Shown here: positions 36,348 to 46,133 of the stretch, in pieces
How the letters are laid out: each line of letters opens with the position of its first letter
How positions within the stretch are numbered: position 1 is the stretch's first letter
DNA from: Anastrepha obliqua
Lineage: Eukaryota > Arthropoda > Insecta > Diptera > Tephritidae
DNA: 64,000 nt
Assembly (NCBI RefSeq): GCF_027943255.1
Contig: NC_072894.1
Location: 55,369,601 to 55,433,600, forward strand
Reading direction: 5' to 3'
Notes under the pieces: generated by a model
The model's database searches: none
What the model was told of the DNA's origin: nothing
Seen by the model: only the letters and a program-made list of their open reading frames with translations
Program-made: the position numbers and the translations under genes

Positions 36348-37705
36348 CAGCTGTGGGCAGAGAAATAGTGCACTTATAGTGTTTTCTATACAAATTGTTA
36401 TTTATTGTTATTGAAAGATTAACTGATATTCGTGCATATTTTTATACTAATTTATTGCTGTAAATCACTTCTCCCTAGTATCGAACAATAAGTCCCGTTA
36501 ACTCTTTTAATGTTTCTTCTTGCCATGTTTTATTTGAAATGAAAAAATATTGCGTTGGAAAAGGAAATAACGCGGTTATATTTCAATCATTAGTTAAGAT
36601 GAGTAGAGCTAATTTTTCTGGTAAAATCTGCTCGCTTATGATTGCAAAATAAAATGGTTATTGGACACGAAAATAGGACAAAGAATATAATTTGGGGCAG
36701 TTACGAAAAAGTTACTAAATAAACATAAATTCCAAAAATAATGAATTGTTTAGAACAAACACAAATATATTTCAAAGAAAGAGAATTCGGAAGAGTTCGC
36801 CTCTGCGAAAGACTATAATTCAGCAGGACAAGGCAATCGTTTAGAAAAGTAAGCATGAACCTTTTAAGTTCTCCCTAGCGGTAACGCTGGAAATAAATGA
36901 GGAATATAGCCTAAATACATATATCAAGCAGAGTTATGCAAAGACGCAGAGTAAATTGAATGGGCGTATCATCAGAAAAAAACTGCTACTGTTGGAAAAA
37001 AATATTGGGCCCGTTAGTATTTCGTAAATGCCCATTGAAGCAAAGACGTTATTTGGAAGAGAATACTTTTTACGGCCGAAACTAAAATTAATATGATTGG
37101 TTCTGATAGAAAAACTCTTCTTCATCGGAGAAAAACCAAGAGTTAAATTCCCGGTACACAACAAAAACCGTAAAGCCCAATGCGGATAACTTGAATGTTT
37201 GGCGACCATTTGCTTGGAATGTGGTTCGCCCAATAGTGAGAACAAATGGCAATACGGATGCGTTAGCTTATTCTGATATTCTCAAAAATGCGATGAGACC
37301 ATATTCGTTCGATTTCATGTTACTAAACTGGTTATTCATGCATGATAACGAACCCACAGCAAAAGTGGTGAAAAATTGGCTTTCGAAAGAAAAAATTACA
37401 GTTCTAGATTGGCCAATACAAAGCCCCTTTCTTATCCCTATTGAAAATCTGTGGAACGGCAAAAAAAATTTAAAATACCAATAAACTATGACAAGTAGTA
37501 CCGGAAGCGTGGAATTCTATGCCTTTGGAGAGATGCAAAAAGTTAATAGAGAGCTTACCTCTGTGGAGTAGTTTAAAAAAAATAATGGATACCCAACAAA
37601 ATACCCATCAGGTAAAAATTAAAAAAAAAAAAAATTACCAATTTGAAATAATTAATTTCTGTTTTTCTTGCGGATCGATAAAAATGCACTATTTGAGTGT
37701 CCAGT
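36348..37705 (+). mobile_element. Tc1-like element, degenerate
   Basis: The left terminus CAGCTGTGGGCAGAGAAATA starts after TA at 36346. A diverged inverted counterpart (AATAGTGCA, GACACTCAAATAG on the minus strand) ends near 37705. The transposase C-terminal half at 37191-37484 reads NVWRPFAWNVV, AYSDILKNAMRP, then WLFMHDNEPTAKVVKNWLSK (second catalytic Asp) and SPFLIPIENLWN (final Glu). The region of the first Asp lies out of frame near 37040-37100 (LFTAETKI). The N-terminus is weak. Confidence 0.8.
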
Positions 37706-37809
37706 TTTAAATGTAGTAAATTCCGATTTTTCAAACTCTTTGTTTTGTTGTCGGGACAGACTACCAAGTACAGCACTCAGACACAATTAAGTCCATTGTA
37801 CTACTACGA

Positions 37810-38660
37810 ACTCTTCGTGAATATCGAATTGTACTGAAATAAAAGTTACTTTTACACTAAATCGAAAAACTTGTCCACCCGTTAAGCTGATTAATATAAT
37901 CATCTCCCAAACTAACGTCAAAAAATTACTCGGCATGCATCTTGATAGCAAACTCACATGCACAACCCATATTTTCACCAAACGGAAGGGTTTAGGGATA
38001 AAGCTCAGAAGCGTAATTAGTAAGTAAGCTCTCACTTTACTCAGCTATCTTGAAGCCAATATGGGCATATGGCATTCAACTTTGGGGTACTGCAGCTAAC
38101 TCAAACATCAAAATACATACTTCAAAGATTCCAGTCGAAAACCCTCAGAATGATCTCAAATAAAAAAAAATAAATAATTGGCGCGTACACTTCTGTTGGG
38201 TGTTTGGCCGAGCTCCTCCTCCTATTTGTGGTGTGCATTATGATGTTGTTCTACAAATGGAGGGACCTACAGTTTCAAGCCGACTCCGAATGGCAGATAT
38301 TTTTATGAGGAGCTTTTTCATGGCAGAAATACACTCCCGGAGGTTTGCCATTGCGACCGCTATTAGAAAAATGTTTTTATTAATTTGGCTTTCACCGAGA
38401 TTCGAACCAACGACCTCTCTGTGAATTCCGAATGGTAATCACGCACCAACCCATTCGGCTACGGCGGCCGCTCATGATCTCAAATAGTTCACAATAATTC
38501 AAGAAATAAGAAAATATGCTACATCACACAACGCATGACTTCAACCGTACTCAAACCCTCTTGTCACAGGAATAATTGCAAAACCCATAATCTTCACCAG
38601 ACTCAAGAGAAAATTTACAAAAGATCTCATATGTTAATAAATTAGTCTAAATTATTATTT
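37810..38660 (+). pseudogene. jockey-clade LINE fragment split by a SINE
   Basis: Before the SINE, codons at 38030-38160 read SLYSAILKPIWAYGIQLWGT and SNIKILQRFQSKTLRMISN, the thumb region after the reverse transcriptase in jockey-type ORF2. Weaker similarity starts near 37830. After the SINE, 38487-38640 continues the same protein in another frame: IIQEIRKYATSHNA, NPLVTGI, RLKRKFTKDLIC. Its 3' UTR peters out at about 38660. Upstream RT and endonuclease are missing. Confidence 0.78.
38163..38473 (-). repeat. tRNA-derived SINE, complete copy with 13-bp TSD
   Basis: Read on the minus strand it starts GAGCGGCCGCCGTAGCCGAATG at 38473, an A-box-like tRNA segment. About 50 bases later comes GGTTCGAATCTC, a good B-box. 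Next is a non-tRNA body of about 220 bp (CATGAAAAAGCTCCTCATAA, ACTGTAGGTCCCTCCATTTG, CGGCCAAACACC) and a tail GCGCCAATTATTTATTT. ATGATCTCAAATA occurs on both sides (38150-38162 and 38474-38486). It is probably transcribed by Pol III and mobilised by LINE machinery (established for SINEs; inferred here). Confidence 0.92.
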
Positions 38661-38742
38661 ATCATAAAATTAGTAAATGGCTGCACCACTGGGTGTATTC
38701 CCTAATTTTTTTTTTTCTTTTAAATATTGCCTAATGTTATGT

Positions 38743-39200
38743 TTAAAAAAACTGATCGCAATAACGAAATTGATTAAAAAAAAATAAAAAAGAGCTTTGT
38801 GCCAAAATAACTGTTTTACTAGGTAATCTAGCAAAAATAATCACCATTCGGACGACATGACCCAGCCAACGTAGCCGCTGGATCTTAATTCGCTGCGCTA
38901 TGTCTATGCCGCCGTAAAGCTCATAGAGCAAGCGTCGCTTCATCGCTTGTTGTCATCGTCCACGTTTCTGCGCCATAAGTTAGGACGGGCATGATGAGAG
39001 CCTTGTAGAGTGTTAGATTTGTTTGTCGAGAGAGGACTTTACTACTCAATTGCCTACTTAGTTCAAAGTAGCACTTGTTGGCAAAAGAGATTGTACGTTG
39101 GATTTCCAGACTGGCATTCCTATCAGTGTTAATGCTGGTTCCTAAATAAACGAAATCTTTTACAACCTCGAAATTAGAACTGTCAACAGTGACAAAGAAC
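38743..39200 (-). pseudogene. RTE-like LINE 3' fragment
   Basis: The minus strand from 39200 reads NFEVVKDFVYLGTSINTDR, SLEIQRTISFANKCYFELSR, LYKALIMPVLTYGAETW, then ELYGGIDIAQRIKIQRLRW LGHVVRM at 38743-38943, the segment after the reverse transcriptase core. A gap removes the AAL..FERKILRK-like part before MKRRLLYELY. It lies opposite to, and just upstream of, the plus-strand copy at 39350. Confidence 0.85.
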
Positions 39201-39349
39201 TATGTTATCATAAAAAACTATTATAACCAATTTAGAGGCAAAGAAATTTTCACAACTTGTCAGTAATTCTCAGTGCCATAGTTGTTGGCCGATTGTACTA
39301 CATAAACATATGTCATGAGGATGGCTTTTGAGCCAAAATTAGCAACACT

Positions 39350-40700
39350 AAAGGTGTTATTAGGGAACTAGAAATAATAGAGCAAGATTTCCACAACAAA
39401 CAAACAAGATCTATGTACCGCAGGATAAAGAAACACACAAGCCAATTCCAGTCGAGATTGATGGCTTGCAAGAACAAGAACAAAAATGGTGATTTAGTGA
39501 GTGATAGAAATGAAAGAATCTTTTAATGAGCTCTTAAATAATAATGAAGATTACGCGCCTATTGAGAAACTGAAAAACTACAAGTCAGGTGGTGAAGACT
39601 GTAAAAATGCAGAGCTCATAAAATATGGCGGAGAAGAGTGGATACAACAGATACATGAAATAATATTTGGAGAACAGAAACAAGCCTAATAGTCCCAATT
39701 TAGAAAAAAGGGAAACAATTAAATTGTGTAAATTATAGTGGGATAGCTCTTCTCAACGTGTAATCAACCATCACCTAAAAGTACTGGGTATACCATTTGA
39801 TCAATATGACTTTTATACACTCAAACGTTAAAGTAATAATTAATGGCGAAATATCTGACGAATTCGAAATGAAATCTGACGTGAGGACAGGTGATTCACT
39901 GTCAACGCTTTTGTTTAATTTAGCACTGCATTCAGCAGTAAACGAAATAGATCAAGGTGGCACACTATTTTATAAATCGACACAAATATGCGCATACACT
40001 GACGACATTGTGATTCTTCCGAGAAATAGGGAAGCTCTTCAGAACGTTTTCAGCGCTTAGTGCAAGCTACAAGACTAGCGGGCTTCAATATAAATGAAGA
40101 AAAGCCGAAGTACATGACACGATCCTTTCATGGTAGTCACATCAGAATCGGAAGTTATGTTTTTGAGTTCACTCAACAGTTTAAATACTTAGGCGTAGTA
40201 CTCAGCATAAATAAGGATATGTTCTTATATATACAAGACCGTATTCAGGCAGCTAAGAGAGTATACTTTGGCCATATCAAACTTATGAAGTCTTCATTGA
40301 AATCAAAAGACCAAAATAATGACTTAAGTTTGCTGGTGCGATTTGAAAGAAAAATTCCCAGAAAAATATTCTTCCCTGTACGATTAGAACACGGTACAAA
40401 CCGTACGGTATAACCACGAACTCAGCAATTTAATCGCGGGACGAAATGTAACACGGCTTATAAAGTCACAAAAATTATGGTGGTATGGACATGTCCTAAG
40501 AAAGAGCAGCGAAAGAGCGACCAAAAAAGTTTTTGAAGTAAATCCGGCCAAGACGACGATGGTTGCAAGACGTAGAAGAGAACATTTGTACGTAAGATGA
40601 GAGTCTCACAACATAGAGCGAAAGCGGGCTGTCGAAAAGAATGGAGGCGTATTGTAGAGGAGCCACTGGTCCACCCCGAATTGTAACGCCAAGATGATAA
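39350..40700 (+). pseudogene. RTE-like LINE, reverse transcriptase part
   Basis: The order is collinear with the family. 39380-39690 gives EIIEQDFHNKQTRSMYRRIK and ESFNELLNNNEDYAP, then NAELIKYGGEEWIQQIHEII. 39797-40060 gives VRTGDSLSTLLFNLAL and QICAYTDDIVILPRN, the catalytic box, with YTDD in place of the usual YADD. 40060-40413 gives GFNINEEKPKYM and FKYLGVVLSINKD. 40440-40690 holds LIAGRNVTRLIKSQKLWWYGHV-like codons and a broken basic C-terminus. Frame changes at about 39690, 40060 and 40410 and the missing endonuclease make it a dead partial copy. Confidence 0.86.
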
Positions 40701-40704
40701 TGAG

Positions 40705-41370
40705 GGTGTTATTAAAAGCTAGAAGCCCTTCCATTTTTAATTTCACTTTTATATATATTTTATTTATCTGAAGTATTTTACTCGAAGTACAATAAAATAT
40801 TACCTGATATAAAACTACATACGTCAAATGTATGAAATAAATAAAAAAATTGGACTAAGCTGCAAATATTTTTAATTTATGAAAGGAGCGACCACAATCA
40901 CCGCCACAAATGGAAACACAAATGGATTATTTCATTCCTTCTAAGAATAAGCAAACACTGTTTTTTTTTGTAGATAATATAACAGATAAATAGGCACAAA
41001 CCAAAATAAATTTCGGGTAGCCAGCGTAAAAGCCGGATAGTTGCCATGCTTTAGCTACCAATTATCCAAATGAAATGTAAGAACGAAAAATATGTTAAAG
41101 TCGGCTTGTTACATGAACTTGAACTTGCTACACGTTTACTCTTCCCCATTTTTTCAGCAAAGTTGTTCTACATTAACCATCAGGGTAGGCAGATATTTCC
41201 ATGTTGTTACTCCCCTCGAATATTTTACTTCAATTGCTAAGATTTTACTATTGCACACATAGCCAAATACTTTCCAAACTTATTATTATAAGTATTAACG
41301 TATTTCTGTCTACCAAATAATTTTTTAAACAGTTTTTCGTCAGTAACTAAAGCATAATAACAATGATGCG
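40705..41370. other. No gene seen
   Basis: AT-rich, no family recognised. Confidence 0.35.
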
Positions 41371-41374
41371 CACA

Positions 41375-41580
41375 GTACCCGAATGGGTGGCAAAGGGGTA
41401 GTGCGTTTTTCTAATAGCGGTGGCCCCACGGCAGGCAGCGGCACGCTTTCGAGTGTATTTCTGCCTTTCGGTTTTAAACTGTAGGTCATTCCATTTGTGC
41501 AACAAGAACAACACGCTCACCACCAATTGAAAGAGTAGCTCGACCAAGCAACCAACAAAGGATGTAAGTGTCAATTATAT
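41375..41580 (+). repeat. SINE copy, diverged
   Basis: ACCCGAATGGGTGG (A-box region), then TTTTTCTAATAGCGGTGGCC, CGAGTGTATTTCTGCC and AACTGTAGGTCATTCCATTT follow the SINE order. The B-box region is deleted and the 3' part is altered but ends in CAATTAT. Confidence 0.7.
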
Positions 41581-41831
41581 TAAAGTATATGGTGTATATA
41601 TTATATAATGTGCACAAATTTTTGTTAAGGCTGATTGAATTATTCAATGTCTAGACAGTTGAGAGGACGGAAATGAAAAAAATTAACATACACATACATC
41701 TATTTTTCAATTGATTAAAAATAAAAATATTAAAAAAAAATTATAGATCAAAATATTTTTTATTTATATATTCTTTGACTACATTCTTAAGTTGCAAAAG
41801 CAAAACAAAAATAACAACAGAATGCCAAATA

Positions 41832-43137
41832 ATTGCAGCAACTTGTAAATATAACAACCAGAAAGTCATCGTACAGCTTGTTTCTTTAAAGAATACTGTT
41901 AATTTATTAGGATTTTTTTCGGTATCGCAAACCTTTCATTCTTTGTTATTGTAATTCATCGGCTAGCGAACTCAGTTGCACATTTTATTTAAAGTGGTTA
42001 TTTGTAAACATGGAAACCAAAGAAAAAGGATTGGTGTATCAGAAAGAAAAATAATTATAAAATTGTGGAAAGATGGAATTAGCTTCTGAAATATTAGTAA
42101 AGCTATTGGGCAAATGTATTCCTGTGTTCAACACGCAATTTTAAGCAAACCGGATTTTAACATTTAAGCCAAGGTATGGGCGTATAAGACCATTCGGTCC
42201 AAAAATTTTACAGTACAATCAATTTGTCAAAGGTCAACCCTCGGATTATTTCCTACAAAATTGTTAAAAATGTATTTGTGCTAGAAAAATGCTACAAAAA
42301 GCGAGATCCCAAGGTATAGTCGCTCGAAAAAAGCGCTTTATTTCACTTTTAGAACGCAAGAGCGCAGTGAATTTGTTAATAATTATGTAAGTAAGTCTAC
42401 AGAGTTTTGAAAACATGTATTTTTTTCAGACGAAAGTAAATTTTCTATCTTTAGGATAAAAGATTGTCAAATTGTTTGGGGCAAATCAGGAATTACTCTT
42501 GAGAAACCAAATTTTGTTGGTTCAGCCAAACACGGCGGGGGTGAAGTTATGATGTGAGATGCATAGTGGGAAGTGGTGTGGGTCAGCTAGAATGTATTGA
42601 ATCGAAAATGGACAAATGAGGGAATTTGAATATTTAAAAAAGGAAATTGAAACATAGCGCCGAAAATCTGGGTTTATCAAAAATCATGGCTTATCACGAT
42701 AATGAAAGCTTTGGCTCTGGTACAACCCTCCAAAAACAGATCAAAATACCCCCACAGTCGCCGAGTTTCAATTCTATTGATCATCGGGATATATTAGAAA
42801 AGAAAATTTGACAGCATGTAATAACAAGTAAGGTGGCTCTGCGATGTGTTATGCGAGCAGAATGGGCGAAGATTACAACTGAGGAAACAGAGAAGTTAGC
42901 AAACTCAATGGCAAATAGATTGAGTGAAGTCATAAAACAACAACAACAACAACCACAACAACAACAACAACAAGATTAGTAGTATGACTGCATTAAGAAA
43001 ACGTTTAGCGTATTTAATAAAATTGAACTGATTATTTTGTTAATTTTGGTTTTTGTATATCATATAGAATGCTTTTTCCATATATTTTAAAACTGTATGC
43101 AGACTTTCTGGTTACCATATTTTCATGTTGCAGCAAT
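41832..43137 (+). mobile_element. Tc1-like element, full length, decayed transposase
   Basis: Termini ATTGCAGCAACTTGTAAATA and the complement of ATTGCTGCAACATGAAAATA extend in inverted match for about 45 bp. TA flanks both sides (1306 bp). The plus strand from about 42010 shows a Tc1 transposase in broken frames: KLWKDGI..ISKAIGQ, then FSDESKFN-like near 42430 (first Asp), KHGGGEVMM near 42530, YHDNE..GTTLQK near 42690 (second Asp), PPQSPEFN-like and IDHLWDI-like near 42750-42790, then LANSMANRLSEVIKQ. The frame then runs into a CAA repeat and stops. Confidence 0.85.
42937..42976 (+). repeat. (CAA)n trinucleotide repeat
   Basis: About 13 CAA units with one interruption, directly after the conserved end of the Tc1-like transposase. 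In frame it would encode a Gln/Pro-Gln tail. Confidence 0.9.
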
Positions 43138-43213
43138 TACTTACCGCTATGTAAACAATGAAGTGAGGTATCATATCTATCTTTTGTTTTTTGCTTTTGT
43201 AACTTAAGAAATT

Positions 43214-43393
43214 AGTGGCCGCCGTAGCCGAATGAGTTGGTGCGTGACTACCATTCGGAATTCACAGAGAGAACGTAGGTTCGAAGTATTTCTACCACGA
43301 AAAAGCTCCTCATAAAAGCTTGAAACTGTAGGTCCTGTATAGGAGGAGAAGCTCGGCTTAACACCCAAAAGGGATATACGAACCAATTATATA
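43214..43393 (+). repeat. SINE copy with internal deletion
   Basis: It has an intact tRNA-like head (GGCCGCCGTAGCCGAATGAG, GTAGGTTCGAAG). A deletion of the middle of the body brings GTATTTCTACCACG close to the head. It ends in CACCCAAAAGG and CCAATTATATATAT. Confidence 0.88.
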
Positions 43394-43744
43394 TATATAT
43401 AGCTTCAGAATTTAATGAAAGAATAAATAAGTAAAATAAGATTAAATATATTTTTACGATGTACGCAGGATTTTTGGGTCATGTGGATGTCCTTTATGGA
43501 TCCCATATGGACCATTCTTTTACAAACGAAAATATTTGTGACCCTATAAGCTAGAAGTAGTTGCTAAAATTTGATTTATTTCTTCAATTTACTTATTACA
43601 ATGTCATTTTATTTTGTCAATAAATTTTATAAATTTTTTGTTTCAAACTCATTCTTTTAGCATCAAAATGAAGTAAAAAAAATGTTTTGCGGGATTAAGA
43701 TAAGACGATAATAACAGTTATTGGCCAAATCCTGTAAATCATAT

Positions 43745-44010
43745 ATGAACATGATTTCACAAGGATAACAGATTTACATGATTTGAGGGGATGACTCGGC
43801 AGCCGAATTTTGCATTTCTGCACGATCATTTTACATGTATTCACACACTCGTCCAATCAGTCGTTATTCAGATAGCAACGAATCGCATATCACCAAAACA
43901 ATCTTAGTTTTATTCTAAACAAACAGCTTCGTGACTCCAGTTACGTCAGTCTATGAGCTGATTCCATCAAATTCGCTAAGAGCCGAATAACGGTCTGTTA
44001 CACACTGGCC
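43745..44010 (-). repeat. Unclassified dispersed repeat, short copy
   Basis: Inverted copy of blocks found at 26920-27980: on the minus strand CAGACCGTTATTCGGCTCTT, then the CGACTGATTGGACGAGTGTG block (about 28 exact bases) and CATGTAAATCTGTTATCCTT. Compact form, without the extra DNA of the other copy. Confidence 0.6.
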
Positions 44011-44011
44011 A

Positions 44012-44362
44012 CATCTTCTCAACTCTTTTCCTCGCGATATACCTGGAAGAGCACGTCAGTGTAAAAACAAGACTCGTGCCAGATGTGCAAAATGAGACTG
44101 CAACGCTTCGTGCGTAAAAGCGAAACATAAATCATAATGAGAATAAAAAAGAGACAAGTTTTTTATTAAAGCGAGGTGTTAACATCAAAACATTGAGAGA
44201 AAAACGATGAGCAAAAATTTTCGCTTTTTTACTCTAAAACTTGTTTAAGTTTTTCTACCGATTTGTTAATCTGAACTTCTGTTTTTCACAGGAAATATAA
44301 TAACTATTTTAATTATTTTTAGATATATTGATATAACTATTTTATTGTATTTGTTAAAATTA
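44012..44362. other. No gene seen
   Basis: AT-rich spacer before the mariner. Confidence 0.35.
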
Positions 44363-45617
44363 TTAGATGCGTAACTAAGTTATCGCTGTTTTTTTGATGA
44401 AAATACAACTTATTTCTGAAAAAATGGTTACAAGTGAATCATTGAAAGTATTGCCCATCGCTGGCTATTATGATACTTTTCCCACCTTTCTGGTAAATCT
44501 CGTATACCGTCACGGTAAAACTGTTCATCTTTTGAGGCTATCCACGGATAAAGCCATTTTTTGATGCCTTCATATGAATGGAACTGCTGGTCAGCTAGAC
44601 CATGTGCCATCGATCGGAACAGGTGATAATCGGACGGCGCAATATCTGGAGAATATGACGAGTGGGGTGGGATTTCCCATTTAAGTGTTTCCAGTGTTGG
44701 CAACGTGAGACCAAGCGTTGTCATGCTGTATAACCAACCACTTTATCATACCTCTCCGCGTATTGCGGCCGCTTCTCGCGCAGTGCACGGCTCAATCGCA
44801 TCAATTGAAGTCGATACCGCTCCCCAGTGATGATTTCGCTTGGTTTTAACAGTTCATAATAAATAACACCAACTTGGTCCCACCATATACATAGCATAAC
44901 CTTCGCAGCGTGAATATTCGGTCAAGGCAACGACGTGGAAGCATGACCGGGCAGTCCGGCAGACTTTCTTTTCTTTGGATTGCTGTAATGCATTCATTTT
45001 TCATCACCCGTCACGATGTGATGAAGAAAAACCTTTCTTTTTTGCCGCTGGAGCAGTTGTTCACAGGGGAAAAAACGACGTTCAACATCCCTTGGTGTTA
45101 ACTCATTAGGAACCAAAGTCCCCTGTTTCTGAATCATTCCCAAAGCATGCAATCGCATGGATTGGCGGGTAACTCCTAATACTGAAGCAAGCTCTTCTTG
45201 TGTTTGACACGGATCCTCATTGAGCATTGCCTCCAAATCAGCGTCTTCGAAGGTTTTTGGCCTTCCTTCACGCGGACGCTCGTCAACATTCAAATAACCG
45301 TGTTTGAAGCGACGGAACCAATCCTGGGTCGTTGTTTCACTGTAAGCAGCATCTCCATAAATTTTTTGTAGCTCTCGATGCGCTTCAACTGCCGTTTTTT
45401 TCTAATAAAAGAGGAAAATCAATACTTCCCGCAAATGACGATTATTCGGCATAAAATGAGATATTTTCACAAAACCAAAAGTATATGATTCCAAAACAAA
45501 ATCACTAATGTGTCGAAGCAGTTGGTTTAGCATATGTCTAAGCTTGGTTTAGGACGTTTAGGTTATGTTAGAATCGACTAGCACACACTGCTGGCGGTAA
45601 CTTAGTTGCGCTCCTAA
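44363..45617 (-). mobile_element. mariner element, degenerate copy 2, near full length
   Basis: TIRs (TTAGATGCGTAACTAAGTTA and the complement of TTAGGAGCGCAACTAAGTTA) have TA on both sides (1255 bp, close to the family's usual 1.28 kb). The minus strand at 44994-45293 reads NVDERPREGRPKTFEDADLE, EDPCQTQEELASVLGVTRQS, ELTPRDVERRFFPCEQLL, then HHIVTGDEK (first catalytic Asp). At 44428-44724 it reads QHDNAWSHVANTLETLKWEI (second Asp, four codons short of D34D) and SYSPDIAPSDYHLFRSMAHG (third Asp), then WIASKDEQFYRDGIRDLPER. Frame breaks lie between. Same lineage as 3236-4305. Confidence 0.92.
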
Positions 45618-45618
45618 T

Positions 45619-45872
45619 ATTATTATTTTTACTTTTATTCTATATTACCTATTATTATTCGTATTACCTATTTCTTATTTCTTGTTATATGTATATTTAA
45701 TTTATTTTCACGCTGCAGGAAAATACCATTTAATCTGATCATAAGACAATAGATAGTTATGTTTCAAATGAAACATTTTCGACTACGAATTGCTGAAAAT
45801 TATGCTAGGCCTCTTTGATTCACTAAGCGGTAGCAAATGGCGAATAGATGAAGCAACTGGTATAAATAAACA
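45619..45872. other. Spacer, nothing seen
   Basis: About 250 bp of AT-rich DNA between the mariner and a MITE. Confidence 0.35.
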
Positions 45873-45874
45873 TA

Positions 45875-46129
45875 TCGCACCCTAAATACAAAAGGGTCAC
45901 AACTCAAAATGTACTTCTGCTCAAATATGAATGAGACGTTATCAATAAAACGGTCCGCGGATGACATATGGCAAAAATAAATTTTTTGTTTTTTAGTAGG
46001 ATTGTTATAAGCTTACATGGCAAATTTCAGCGTGATATGTCACATAGTTTGTTTTCTGTGCTACTGTAAACAAGTCAAGCTCGAGTGTGGAAAATTTTGA
46101 GTTGTGACCCTTTTGTATTTAGGGTGCGA
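45875..46129. mobile_element. 255-bp MITE with perfect inverted ends
   Basis: TCGCACCCTAAATACAAAAG and the following bases to about position 45910 are repeated without mismatch in inverted form at the right end. TA flanks both sides, and even the next two bases (CA/TG) match. The interior (TCCGCGGATGACATATGGC, TTTCAGCGTGATATGTCA) does not code. Perfect ends imply recent transposition by a Tc1/mariner-type transposase. Confidence 0.92.
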
Positions 46130-46133
46130 TATG

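Noticed and set aside
42937..42976. CAA array as a CRISPR-like or coding polyQ gene
   Set aside because: A simple trinucleotide repeat at the end of a dead transposase; no spacers or leader.
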